Part shown: one piece after another, positions 44,844 to 54,005 of the stretch
Layout of the letters: each line of letters starts with the position of its first letter
Position numbering within the stretch: the first letter of the stretch is position 1
Source of the DNA: Corticium candelabrum
Lineage: Eukaryota; Porifera; Homoscleromorpha; Homosclerophorida; Plakinidae
DNA: 64,000 nucleotides
Assembly: GCF_963422355.1 (NCBI RefSeq)
Contig: NC_085091.1
Span: forward strand, 2,701,023 to 2,765,022
Direction: 5' to 3'
Notes under the pieces: generated by a model
The model's input: only the letters and a program-made list of their open reading frames with translations
The model's database searches: none
What the model was told of the DNA's origin: nothing
Program-made: the position numbers and the translations under genes

Positions 44844-46090
44844 ATGACAGGTGTAGCTTTGGTAGCAGTTAACTTAGCAGCTATGATTGCATCTACTGCC
44901 ACAGTAACACATTTTTTCACTTCATCTTTTACTAACTGAACTGGATCAGCATCATGTGATTGATCGAAAAGTCTGATTTCTCTGAATTCTGGTGTGGATC
45001 CTGAAAGGTATAATCTTAACACATGATTCTGTTGTAGTTCACACACCAACCGGCAAGCCAGCTGACTGAAATGTGGCACTTCTACCATAAAAGAGACAGT
45101 TATTGCATCAATCTCTTGCACTAGTTGACCCTTCAATTCATCCTTAAGATGTTCAAAGACTTTCTTGCGGTAGTCATTCATGGTTGCCCACATGTTCTTT
45201 ATGTTTGAATTTTTGGCTGACTCAACAGTGATGGTCATACCTGTTTGAGTAGATTGCTTGTGTTGCTGTTTCTGCGTCACAGGCTTCTTTGAAGGTGACA
45301 CCAATTTATGTTGCTGATGGCCCTTATGTGGCAACCCCTCCAATACTTCGTCACCAAAGTCTTCATCTTTATTGTAGAGCAGTATACTACCGCCTTCGTG
45401 CCTTCTCGAGCCATGTTGCACATCTTTGAAACCTACTTGGTGATACTTGTTGATCGACTCAGCTCCTTCCTTGATCATCAGTGACAGATCTCCTAGCTGT
45501 CTATAGGGGCCCTGTCCATCAGTGACGTCAAAAGATCCTTGCATCATGTCATAGCGTTCCCACGTCCGGGTATTTTTCGCTTCAAATAGAAAGCATCCCA
45601 AACCTACTGGGAGAGCTCCCCCTACCTTCGACTTCCTGCTTCTTATTTCGCTGTCCAAGTTTGCAATGCAAATAATAAAACGCTTAAAACCGTTGTTGGG
45701 CATGTTGCTCCAAACCGTGTTTTGGTCCCCACCACTTGGATGAGCCAAGCCCAGCGTGTGATGAGAGTGCCACTCACCAATATGACAAAGACCATACTGC
45801 TGGGTCAAAACAGAGCCAGCCTTGGCGAGGTATTGTGTATCTTGATAGTAGGATACCGATGTGCGACGACTGTTTTTTCCTGGACCAAGCACAAGTTGCA
45901 CGACGGCGGTGTTGTCTTGTGACCAAAGTCCGAATAGATCTCCTCCCGTTTCTATGTTAGGGTATTTGCGTACCCACTGTTGGATCTGAGCCAGTTCTCC
46001 ATTGGGTATAACTACTGTGAATGGAGGTCGGTTGATCTCGCTATAGTTAGATGACCATGGTATACCCATTGTGGCATCCGACTTGGCCAT
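44252..46090 (-). CDS. JAB1: JAB/JAMM-domain protein with long polyglutamine tail (unit 5)
   Basis: A 612 aa open frame with its ATG at 46088-46090 (MAKSDATMGIPWSSNYSEIN). The JAB domain (about 22-230) is intact: ETGG with Glu47, and GEWHSHHTLGLAHPSGGD with His108, His110, Ser119 and Asp122. The second domain (about 300-405) has FMVEVPHFSQLACRLVC. From about residue 415 a ~190-residue tail is almost all Gln, with recurring VPQQEQQKGQHEQVQQQ units, so the tail grew both by codon slippage and by in-frame duplication of longer units. It is very similar to the unit 2 copy outside the tail. Its E2 partner lies 696 bp upstream on the same strand. It probably acts in the cytosol or nucleus as a deconjugase or processing protease. 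Confidence 0.9.
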
Positions 46091-46786
46091 GGCCCGCAGT
46101 TCCTATGATAGAAATCTACTGTGCCGCCAGTAGATCTACTTTAATTTGCCACCAGACGGTACACTAGACTAATTTGATTAGTTGATGATGCCATTTTTCC
46201 GCTTTCCACATATAATAGTTTGAAGTTGAACTTTCAGTTTGTACCATCAAAGTTTGCTCTAAAGTCTAATCTAAAAGTTAAACACCTTTTTATGGCTTAA
46301 ATTCGACATCAGAATAGGCAGAAACCGAGTAGGAGAATCACTTCCTGTTAAGCTCTAGAATATGAGCTGGAAGTAATGGCTGCATTTGGCAAGCATTACT
46401 CCAGTTGTCTGAGGTTGTATATACGCGTGACTATCAAACCGAATATGTTGAAATCAAGATTTGGAAATGTATTGCTCAAATGCGGAAATTGAGCAAACTA
46501 GTCACTTTGCATTTATTTTCAGCAAGCCTAGGAATGACAATTAGTAGACATATAATACAGGATTATGGCATCTCCGAATATTGAACAATAGTGATACAAA
46601 CAATTTAACGGCGATACAAACAATTCAACAGTGATACAAACAATTCAACAGTGATACAAACAATTCATGATGATACAAGAAAGTAACAAAGACTACAGAC
46701 TGTTCAAAGTACGCTTTGTACCGTCAGACTAGTAGCTTTCAATAGCACTCTGTCTAGCGTAATTAATTAATTAATAATGTTTCCGT
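46091..46786. other. Spacer between JAB1 and E2 (unit 5)
   Basis: It aligns with 3972-4713. Contains a short tandem repeat of ATACAAACAATTCAACAGTG at 46590-46670, about four copies. No gene. Confidence 0.55.
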
Positions 46787-47227
46787 TCACATGTGTTTCA
46801 GGAATTGATCGATGTTTTTGCCCGTCTTCAAATGATTCTCGTAGGCTTCCAGCCAAAGCCTTCCTTTTAGAAAGACTAGGTACATCGTGTTGCTAGCAGA
46901 CCAGCTAGAAGGTAGGTAGTGGCAGATACACTGATATCCATCAACCGATCCCAAAGTGTGGAAACTGCCCGAAGAGGTAGGTAGGGAATTACCGTTTCGC
47001 TGTCTGATGGTCTTTGGAGAAACAATTGCCAACTTGGGGCAGGAGTTTGGCCAGTCTCCTGGCACGTAGAGACGTAAAGTGTATCGATTTCCAACGTTTG
47101 TTGTGAAGTCCACGTCCACTTTGGTTGCTCCTCTGCTCGTGGAGTCATGCCATCTAACACCACAAAAATTCTTCTCTAGAAGCTGTTTCTCTACAGCTAG
47201 ACGATGTCGTTGAGCAGGTGACCACAT
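46787..47227 (-). CDS. E2-like (UBC-fold) conjugating protein (unit 5)
   Basis: A 146 aa open frame, MWSPAQRHRLAVEKQLL, of the same length as the unit 2 copy and differing from it at a modest number of positions. It keeps RYTLRLYVPGDWPNSCPKL, HTLGSVDGYQCICHYLPSSW, MYLVFLKGRLWLEAYENH and TGKNIDQFLKHM. The likely thioester cysteine is in the C-x-C-H-Y motif (positions 100 and 102). Unit 5 retains an open JAB1, E2, pJAB and E1, so this copy is the best candidate for the working E2 of the main family. Confidence 0.8.
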   Translation of the reverse strand: MWSPAQRHRLAVEKQLLEKNFCGVRWHDSTSRGATKVDVDFTTNVGNRYTLRLYVPGDWPNSCPKLAIVSPKTIRQRNGNSLPTSSGSFHTLGSVDGYQCICHYLPSSWSASNTMYLVFLKGRLWLEAYENHLKTGKNIDQFLKHM

Positions 47228-47580
47228 TCTGTATTCCAGTGAACGACAAACGCCACACTAGACTTTTAGTAAAACCCTAGAGGGCAATTGACAGACTGAT
47301 TTCCAGTTGGTCCAAGCGGTATGCCGAGCGCTGTGATATCAGAGCAGTGACTATATAGGGAATATTTGACGCGCGCTAGAGTTTCATTGTCTCTATCTGT
47401 ATGTAGGAGTGGCTCTCGCTGGTTTCACTACATTGTGGCAATACACAAAATGAACAGCTTAGATACCTAGACATCTATAGATCTGTTGGTGCATGGCATA
47501 TGCCATACTGTGCATTCGTCTTTCGAAAATTATGGGTCTCAAGGTAGGGTGTGAGTGCACTCCTACTGTTCTGCGTCAGC
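47228..47580. other. Spacer upstream of E2 (unit 5)
   Basis: No gene recognised; presumably E2 promoter and degraded JAB2 sequence. Confidence 0.4.
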
Positions 47581-47800
47581 TGGCAAGCTTTCTCTTCTGT
47601 GGTATTTTAAAAAACTGACTCCGTAGTACGTCTTATTTTTACTATAGGGTCCGAGAACAATTTGAACGACGCCTGCGGTGCTTGTCGCTCTCTAGGCAAA
47701 GAGGTCTCCGCCTGGTTGCATGTTCGTTGTTTTGGCGAAGACGCTCCCACGCTTGAAACTGCATGCATGCACCACCTCCTTATTGTGAAATGGTTGCCTT
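47581..47800 (-). pseudogene. JAB2 relic, N-terminal fragment (unit 5)
   Basis: The bases aligned with JAB2 at 29170-29360 give recognisable GGDLF and VVQIVLGP pieces in mixed frames, plus the decayed NGELAQLQAWV segment. The catalytic HSH part is gone. It is the positional equivalent of the relic at 5545-5775 in unit 2, so JAB2 had probably begun to decay before these two units separated, or decayed in parallel. Confidence 0.65.
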
Positions 47801-48160
47801 GATTACCGTCGTCTAAATGGAGAGCCGGGTTCTCTGCTTGATCGAGCACTACTGCTGGTGGTGCTATCGCTCTGCAAATATGGATTGATTCTAGCACTAG
47901 CGCTGGATTGATGAAGTCGCTTGTATGTGATGTCGGTTGAAGGTTAGCGCAAGAGAAGCCTGCAACGTTTTCATCCACCACTAGATAGAGCGAAGCAACA
48001 TCAGGTACACGTAATTGAGTTATCCAAACGTGCACGTGATAAATCTTCCGGTTTGGTATGACCTAACGTTTTCGGTATTGAGTGGTAACCGGAAGTTTCA
48101 TTATGTCAAGCTTTCAATAGTCACAGCCATCGTCGTTTGCAGACAGTGCTGCCTAGCGCC
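47801..48160. promoter_or_regulatory. Divergent promoter, E-box and ETS-like site (unit 5)
   Basis: CACGTG (48033-48038), CCGGTTT (about 48048-48054) and ACCGGAAGT (48088-48096) keep the arrangement of unit 4, though the left-hand gene is now a relic. The pJAB ATG is 65 bp downstream of the ETS-like site, with AGACAGTGCTGCCTAGCGCC in between; unit 2 shares that sequence. Confidence 0.55.
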
Positions 48161-48961
48161 ATGTCTCAATCTTGCGCCGACGCTAGAATCTACGTATCTG
48201 AATATCAGTTTATTCGTGAAAACACAACACGTTCAAGCAAGAAACCAGAAGATCTGGGCGATCTCTACGGTTTCTGGACACATGGCGGCAACGTCTTGGT
48301 TCAGTTAGCGATTGCGCCAAGTGGACCTGTTGTCAACAAGTTGGAAAAGATTTGCAAAGACCACCGTTTGCAGATAGTTGGTAAATGGGGAACGAAAGAA
48401 CCGAAACTGGTCCCTCGACGGAGTGGGTTGGACCCATCTCTTGGTTTTGTTTACATTCACCGTTCTCCTCATAATGACAAACTTGTTTGCTACTCTATTC
48501 CAGCTTTTACAGAGAGACCCTCTGCTGAAATCACAGAGTTGACGCCCCTACTCACCGCAAGTCCTTTTCGAGCTCTAGAAGATGCCAAGAAAACAGAGAA
48601 GCTTAAAGAATCTGGCTTGCAATATCTAAAGAAGAATCCGCAACCTGACTTGAAGGGGCATTGGAGCAGCAAGGAACGCTACCCTGAATTCCTCAAAAAT
48701 CTCCGAGCCTGTTTCAAGGACGCAGGAATGGAAGTGAAGCAGTTTCAGCAGCCTGGATCAGACTACATTGCATTCCAAGTTCAATCTGGGGAAGCGAAGT
48801 TTGCTGTCGGTTTTCCGCCTGATTTTAACAAGAAGAGTAAAGTGGACTTCTACCGTGACCAACAAGCTCCATTTGAAGCAATCATACCATTAGATGCAAA
48901 GAAAGCCTTCCATATACTTCTTACTTGTGTGTCCGATCCTGAGAAAGTTTCTCAGAAATGA
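48161..48961 (+). CDS. pJAB: catalytically dead JAB-like protein (unit 5)
   Basis: 266 aa from the ATG at 48161 (MSQSCADARIYVSEYQFI). The JAB-like part keeps GDLYGFWTHGGNVLVQLA, VGKWGTKEPKL and the FVYIHRS...YSIPA strands but has none of the JAMM His residues. One C-terminal module follows (about 168-262): HWSSKERYPEFLKNLR, MEVKQFQQPGSDYIAFQVQS, FAVGFPPDFNKKSKVDFYRD. That is the single-module form; unit 4 has two. The module begins with helices and continues with beta-strand-like segments, and it might be distantly related to the second domain of JAB1 (helix, VSFxVxVP strand, LRLYLSGS strand, helix). Role: probable scaffold or binding subunit. Confidence 0.8.
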   Translation: MSQSCADARIYVSEYQFIRENTTRSSKKPEDLGDLYGFWTHGGNVLVQLAIAPSGPVVNKLEKICKDHRLQIVGKWGTKEPKLVPRRSGLDPSLGFVYIHRSPHNDKLVCYSIPAFTERPSAEITELTPLLTASPFRALEDAKKTEKLKESGLQYLKKNPQPDLKGHWSSKERYPEFLKNLRACFKDAGMEVKQFQQPGSDYIAFQVQSGEAKFAVGFPPDFNKKSKVDFYRDQQAPFEAIIPLDAKKAFHILLTCVSDPEKVSQK

Positions 48962-49685
48962 TTGATGCTGTGAAAGGTAGTAACCCTTACTGGTGACTGG
49001 AAATACCAGGAATATAAAGTGATAGACATACAACTTTGCTGTTTCTACTAGTTAGGGTTAACCGTGGCTACAGATTGTAGCAGTAGTCTCTAAACAGTGC
49101 ACATCTGTAGCATTCATTACCTATATGTTTCAACTTATGATCAATTTCTTAACCAATCTTGGCAATCATCATTTAGCTCTAGTCAATTTAAAGGTCCCCT
49201 TTGGAAACAGTACACGTACAGAATTCATGTCCCAATTTTTGGGCATTAGTTAGTTAATTTGTAATGCATTTACAATTTTGCAGTCTGTGACAATGGAGGC
49301 TGATATCTAGAAGTGAACGAGTACATTTTAGCTTTGATTTCAATAAACAGCTGCAGATTTTAGCATGAATTGGTAACCGTAGTTTAATTATAGGAAATAT
49401 TTGAACGGCCTTCTTCGTTTGTAGTACTGTTCATGCAAGTACACTCCACGTCTACTTGCTGTTGCTGTCTGTCACTGTGGATCACTGCCCCTTAATTAAT
49501 GCTTTGAAAGCCTTTTCCAAGACTATTTCCAACAAGCGCTAGCCGTCGCTGCCGAAATGATGCCCACGACTTACTCTTTCTACAGATGATTGATGTAGAG
49601 GTGCAGGAAGACGTACGGAAATTGGACTAAATCTAGGATAGCAGACGTTACCACGTATATAGGGATCACTATAATAGACGTCAGA
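48962..49685. other. Spacer between pJAB and small protein (unit 5)
   Basis: Partly alignable with 10524-11216 and 58716-59130. The final ~100 bp matches the leader of the unit 3 small-protein gene. No gene. Confidence 0.5.
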
Positions 49686-49905
49686 ATGAGCGATGTAGGG
49701 ACTTTATGGAATCTATCGCTGGAAGAGATTCAAAGAGAGGAGAAGAAGTGGTGCTTGACGAGCGAACGGGACGACTTGAGAGGGTGAGGTCGAGAAAGGA
49801 ATCCTGAGCAGAAGGTGCATGGCTACGTAGCTACAGACATGGCGCAGCAGGACTTTTTCACGTCGACGACCGATGTACTCACAGCACGTATAGCTAGCTA
49901 TTTAC
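49686..49905 (+). pseudogene. Small-protein gene, frameshifted (unit 5)
   Basis: The ATG and MSDVGT are kept, but a missing base in GACTTTATGG (unit 3 has GAGCTTCATGG) shifts the frame after six codons, and a TGA follows. The rest is still recognisable in other frames: GEEVVLDERTGRLERV, NPEQKV and ATDMAQQDFFTSTTDVLT, with a short GTAGCTA-rich insertion before ATDMAQQ. This matters because unit 5 has otherwise the best gene set, so its partner small protein would have to come from units 2, 3 or 7. Confidence 0.8.
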
Positions 49906-50143
49906 TAGAGTTTGACTATATGACAGAAACGTGGTTCGATTAGCCTTCTGATATTCTCAAACATAACATGCTGTGGCTAGATTTGATTTCTGTGCATTTC
50001 AGTATCACTTAGAGTAATAGAGTAATCGTTTGTTCGTTTCGCCCGCTCATTACTATCTACGGTATCCTAGCATTACCTAACATATAAAAGAATCTATTGC
50101 ATGTGTTGAACTCTGACGTGGTTTCTATTTCCTTTCGAAAGCA
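49906..50143. other. Spacer upstream of E1 (unit 5)
   Basis: Non-coding, conserved in part with units 2, 3 and 7; probable E1 promoter. Confidence 0.4.
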
Positions 50144-51586
50144 ATGTCTATCGCCGAAATAGATTGGAATGCGGAAAATTTTCTAAATAAAGTAACGCAA
50201 TTGCCAATCGTGTTCAGTTTCCTGGCTCGACCTCGTTCTCGACTTCGTTCACTGTTCATTTCGAAGATGTCTGATAATTGCAGGCCAATACTCTACTTTC
50301 CACAGCCAAATTTTATTTCATTGATACGCCAGTCAGCTGAATCAGGAGAATTGAATGTCAAGGGCCTCGACAAGGACACCGTCTTGCACTTGACAGCGTC
50401 TCATGGCGAAAACCATAGCTCTGTAAGAGCCCTCTATTTGACGGTGAAAAGTCAACTCTCACCAGAGCAACGACAGGAAGCTGCCAAAGAATTGGTAGAG
50501 TCTCTACCAAACGCTACCGCACGAATTGTTGTATTTGTTGCCGAGACGGAAGACCTCGATTCTTGTCTTTCCGCTTTCCTTTTTCCGCCCAACACAAACA
50601 CGCCCACAGAAACTATCATCATGTCACCGCCAACTTCCAAGCTCTTCCATTCTCGCAGTATCCTTGAAACCGACATCCTCAAAGAATCGTCGGTGGGCAT
50701 CATTGGGTTGGGCAGTGGTGGTTCCCAAGTAGCTGTCGAGTTTGCCAAGGCTGGAGTTGGAAAATTGGTTCTAGTTGATTATGATCGTCTAGAATTGAAC
50801 AACATATCTAGACATGCGTGTGGTTTGAGCGATATTGGGCGTCTGAAGACCAATGCCTTAAAGGATTTGTTGCTCAACAAGAACCCACAGGCTACTATCC
50901 AGACTTTTGAACTTGACATCAACGAGACGACTCACAACGACTACCCAGCAATGAAGGACAGTCTGCGATTATGTGACCTCATCATTGCTGCTACCGATAC
51001 GGTGCAAAGTCGTTACAATATCAACACGCTGTCTCTTGAGCTGAGAATAACCACCATATATGGTAAATGTAGCACAAGAGCTGCTGGAGGTGAGGTACTC
51101 AGGGTCCGGCCAGGTTCATCTGCATGTCTTGCATGCGTCTACGGTACCATGCAGGTGACGCCCGATGAAGCAGTCTCGTTTGAACGTCTGAGGAAGGTCA
51201 CTCCTGCATATGTTCCAGACAGTGATGTTGAGGCCAAAATTCAAGTAGGCCTATCATCTGATATCACACCCATTTCAAACATGATTGTAAAGCTGTCTCT
51301 AGTAGAGCTTTGCCGTGGTAAACCAAGTGGAATCTCCAGCCTTGAAAGTGAACTGACTTCTGAGTTCTATCGATGGGCCAATCGAAGAGAGCAGGAATTC
51401 AAGTCCTACCCAGAAGGAGGCTTTGATAGGTTTGACAAGCCTGCTATCCTGCGCTGGTACCCAGTCAGCTTTCAACCTGATCCAAACTGCATGACTTGCA
51501 GCATAGGCAACATCCTTGCTGTACAAGGGTCATCAGATGACACTACAGCAGAGACTTCTGACAAGGTCTTTTTTGGAACAAACTAG
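50144..51586 (+). CDS. E1/ThiF-like ubiquitin-activating-type enzyme, intact (unit 5)
   Basis: 480 aa from the ATG at 50144; the internal ATG at 50267 (MSDNCRPILYF) is a good alternative, because unit 3 conserves it. Residues about 48-150 form an N-terminal domain I do not recognise. The adenylation core is complete: GLGSGG (188-193), VDYD with Asp212 and Asp214, Asn219/Asn220, Arg223, DIGRLK (Asp230, Lys235), ATD with Asp285, and Arg290. Two CxxC pairs (Cys328/331 and Cys449/452) form the structural zinc site typical of ThiF, MoeB and E1 enzymes. Cys309 or another free Cys may take the thioester. The enzyme should adenylate the C-terminus of a modifier in the cytosol or nucleus. It is the only E1 of the main family that is whole in the window. 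Confidence 0.88.
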   Translation: MSIAEIDWNAENFLNKVTQLPIVFSFLARPRSRLRSLFISKMSDNCRPILYFPQPNFISLIRQSAESGELNVKGLDKDTVLHLTASHGENHSSVRALYLTVKSQLSPEQRQEAAKELVESLPNATARIVVFVAETEDLDSCLSAFLFPPNTNTPTETIIMSPPTSKLFHSRSILETDILKESSVGIIGLGSGGSQVAVEFAKAGVGKLVLVDYDRLELNNISRHACGLSDIGRLKTNALKDLLLNKNPQATIQTFELDINETTHNDYPAMKDSLRLCDLIIAATDTVQSRYNINTLSLELRITTIYGKCSTRAAGGEVLRVRPGSSACLACVYGTMQVTPDEAVSFERLRKVTPAYVPDSDVEAKIQVGLSSDITPISNMIVKLSLVELCRGKPSGISSLESELTSEFYRWANRREQEFKSYPEGGFDRFDKPAILRWYPVSFQPDPNCMTCSIGNILAVQGSSDDTTAETSDKVFFGTN

Positions 51587-51862
51587 AACTTTCAGTTGTG
51601 TGGGCAGACTAAATTGCATTAGTTGGACATGAAAACTATGTTTGTATGTTTGTTGGTATGCTTGTACGTTTGTACGTGTATGTTTGTTTGCATTGATTGT
51701 ATTGGAAATTGTTTGCGAGCATTCCTGTTCAAATTTTGATGCGCACTCGACCAAGGTAGTTGGGCATGCATAGATGTTGGTAACAAATAGCTTTAGCGTA
51801 TAGTGAATGTCTCAACAAACAATTCCTGAATAAGTAAAAACAGGGCTTGATGATAGCACAGT
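51587..51862. other. E1 3' flank (unit 5)
   Basis: Aligns with 20990-21200 and 62600-62780. Contains repeated TGTTTGTATG-like words; no gene. Confidence 0.45.
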
Positions 51863-51870
51863 ATAGAACG

Positions 51871-52074
51871 CCTAGCCTCGACACTGGGCCTTCCTTTGTT
51901 TTCAGTGGTTCTTCTGCTCAAGGCTAGATAGCAACGGGACTGTATCACGTGATATTCCCTCCGAAAACCAATACAGTCCCGATCAGAGCCGCATACAGAA
52001 ACGTCTCTGGTCCCGTTCCTATCCTCGCGAGGAAGGACCACCGAAAAAGCAAAGGGAGGCCTAGTGTCGAGGCA
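51871..52074. mobile_element. MITE with 8-10 bp target duplication
   Basis: A ~204 bp element. The left end GCCTCGACACTGGGCC and the right end GGCCTAGTGTCGAGGC are inverted. ATAGAACG flanks both sides (51863-51870 and 52075-52082). The corresponding place in unit 7 (around 62780-62830) lacks it, so the insertion is younger than the duplication. The TSD length suggests a Mutator- or hAT-type source. Confidence 0.75.
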
Positions 52075-52082
52075 ATAGAACG

Positions 52083-52400
52083 ACTGTATCTCTTTTGTGC
52101 CTTAGGGTGGGTGTTCAGCACAATGACATCAACATCAAGCAATCATCAGTCTTAATTACTATTATATCAAAAATTTCAATTTAATTAATACATTTCTTCA
52201 AATGTCTCATCATAACATTGGACCACAGTACTATGTTATACTTAAAGAACAACAATATCAATCAGCTGCAAAGGTGATTCAAACAGCAGTCATAACTGAG
52301 CAATAAATGATGATCACTGAGTCACTGATAAGGATTTGAATATCACGTTAAGAGGTAGATTTCTCTCCTGTGGGATTTGGGGTTATTGACTGTGCAATGT
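52083..52400. other. 3' flank of the unit 6 JAB gene
   Basis: Aligns with 62830-63115 in unit 7; no gene. Confidence 0.5.
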
Positions 52401-53681
52401 TTACGTCTGCTGTCCTTGATCAAGATTTTGTTGACTAACGTAATCCATGTCCACGGGGACGTTATGGGCAGACGCTTCACCAGGTCTGCTTAGTAGTTGA
52501 GTCACGGCTCTGTAGACTTGTTCTTTCACAGTCTGTAAGACAAGCTGTACCCACGAATTAGGTTCAAGGAAAACTTTTCCAATTTTAAAATCATAAGAGT
52601 CCTTCATGGATCCTGCTATGTACAACCGCAGCACGTCAATTTGCTCTTCTGGGCACACCAATCTGCAGGCGACATCACATAAATTGGGCACTTTCACAAC
52701 AAACTGGATAGTGACTGCATTAATTTCACGTGCTAGTTGACCGTTTAGTTCCTCGCCTAGATGTTGAAAGAAAGCCTGTTGGTCCGGGGTTAGTTGTCTT
52801 TTCCACATGTTTATGATTTGCCCTGGCTCTAATGAATCAATAGTAACGGTCGCTGATTGGAGCCCTTTTTCTTCAAGAGGTGGAACGTGACCATAGTGGG
52901 GACGGTTAAGCTCTCCTCGAAGATATGGTGACCGCTCAGGTAGGGGATGTGTTTCATAGACTCGATTTTCCGGTATTCTGTACATCAATACGATACCCTC
53001 ATTTGTCCCTTTTGTTCTGGATCGCTTTCTTTCTATGGTAATATCCAGATTAATTTCGTTGATTGTTTCAGCTCCATCAGCCATTATTTGAGACAGTTGA
53101 GGTAACTGTCTGTAAGGGGACAGACAATGCACGATCTCAAAGGATCCTTGCATCAAAGGGTAATGTTGCCAAGTCTCCGTATCTTTCACTTCAAAAAGAA
53201 AGCAGCCAAGACCAACTGGGACACATGGAGTTGTACTTGATATGCTTGACCTTTCTCTATCTATGTTTGCAATGAAAATGATAAAGCGTTTGAAACCGTA
53301 CTTGGGCATGTTACTCCACACTGTCTCTTGGTCGCCCCTACTTGGATGGGCCAAACCTAGGCTGTGGTGAGAATGCCATTCACCAATGTGACACAAACCG
53401 TACTCATTGGTGAAAACTTTCCCACAATTGGCTAAATGCTGAGTGTCTTGGTAAAATGACACCACAGAGCGACGACTGCCTTCGCCTGGACCCAGGACAA
53501 GTTGCACTACAGCGGTGTTGTCTGTTGACCAGAACCCGAATAGATCTCCTCCGGTTTCAATTTGCTTATGCTGGCGAACCCATTGTTCAACTTGTGCGAG
53601 TTCTCCTTTGTGGATGATTACCTTGAATGGCTGTCTTCCTGCACTGGTTGCACTGTCTTTGTTAAAGAATAGGCCGCTCAT
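52401..53681 (-). CDS. JAB/JAMM-domain protein, divergent lineage (unit 6)
   Basis: A 426 aa open frame from the ATG at 53679-53681 (MSGLFFNKDSATSAG). The JAB domain is complete: ETGG with Glu42, and GEWHSHHSLGLAHPSRGD with His103, His105, Ser114 and Asp117. The second domain (about 290-410) has FVVKVPNLCDVACRLVC and LRLYIAGS. There is no Gln-rich tail. Protein sequence outside the motifs is well diverged from JAB1 and JAB2, so this lineage split before the main tandem amplification. It is transcribed divergently from pJAB, with 324 bp between the starts, which keeps the JAB-to-pJAB arrangement of unit 4. A decayed second copy of this lineage lies at 63116-64000. Confidence 0.9.
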   Translation of the reverse strand: MSGLFFNKDSATSAGRQPFKVIIHKGELAQVEQWVRQHKQIETGGDLFGFWSTDNTAVVQLVLGPGEGSRRSVVSFYQDTQHLANCGKVFTNEYGLCHIGEWHSHHSLGLAHPSRGDQETVWSNMPKYGFKRFIIFIANIDRERSSISSTTPCVPVGLGCFLFEVKDTETWQHYPLMQGSFEIVHCLSPYRQLPQLSQIMADGAETINEINLDITIERKRSRTKGTNEGIVLMYRIPENRVYETHPLPERSPYLRGELNRPHYGHVPPLEEKGLQSATVTIDSLEPGQIINMWKRQLTPDQQAFFQHLGEELNGQLAREINAVTIQFVVKVPNLCDVACRLVCPEEQIDVLRLYIAGSMKDSYDFKIGKVFLEPNSWVQLVLQTVKEQVYRAVTQLLSRPGEASAHNVPVDMDYVSQQNLDQGQQT

Positions 53682-54005
53682 TCTCCCGCTTGTACTCTTC
53701 GTGATGCAATGATCAAATGTAACAAATAGAAACAGTAGCGCCCAATTAGCTTCTCGCGATCAGGAAATCAAGATAATTAAATTAATCGAGTAATAGGTTG
53801 CGTAACTGAAACTAGAAGGCTCTATATGAAGATGTGCATCTAAAGCATTTTCTACCGGTTTGGTAGCTGCTTTTGACAATAATCTTGCTCTCTTGGACGT
53901 TTTACCTTTGAAATTGAATCTTTTTTCCTGTTTCCGGTCGACCTCAATCTTGGTGGGAGTTCTACAGGTCAACTTCGGTTTCTCTGAGCTAGGACAACTC
54001 AAGTC
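53682..54005. promoter_or_regulatory. Divergent JAB/pJAB intergenic region (unit 6)
   Basis: It presumably drives both genes. GTTTCCGGTCGACC (about 53931-53944) is a possible half-site, but the full E-box plus ETS arrangement of the main family is not present. Confidence 0.4.
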
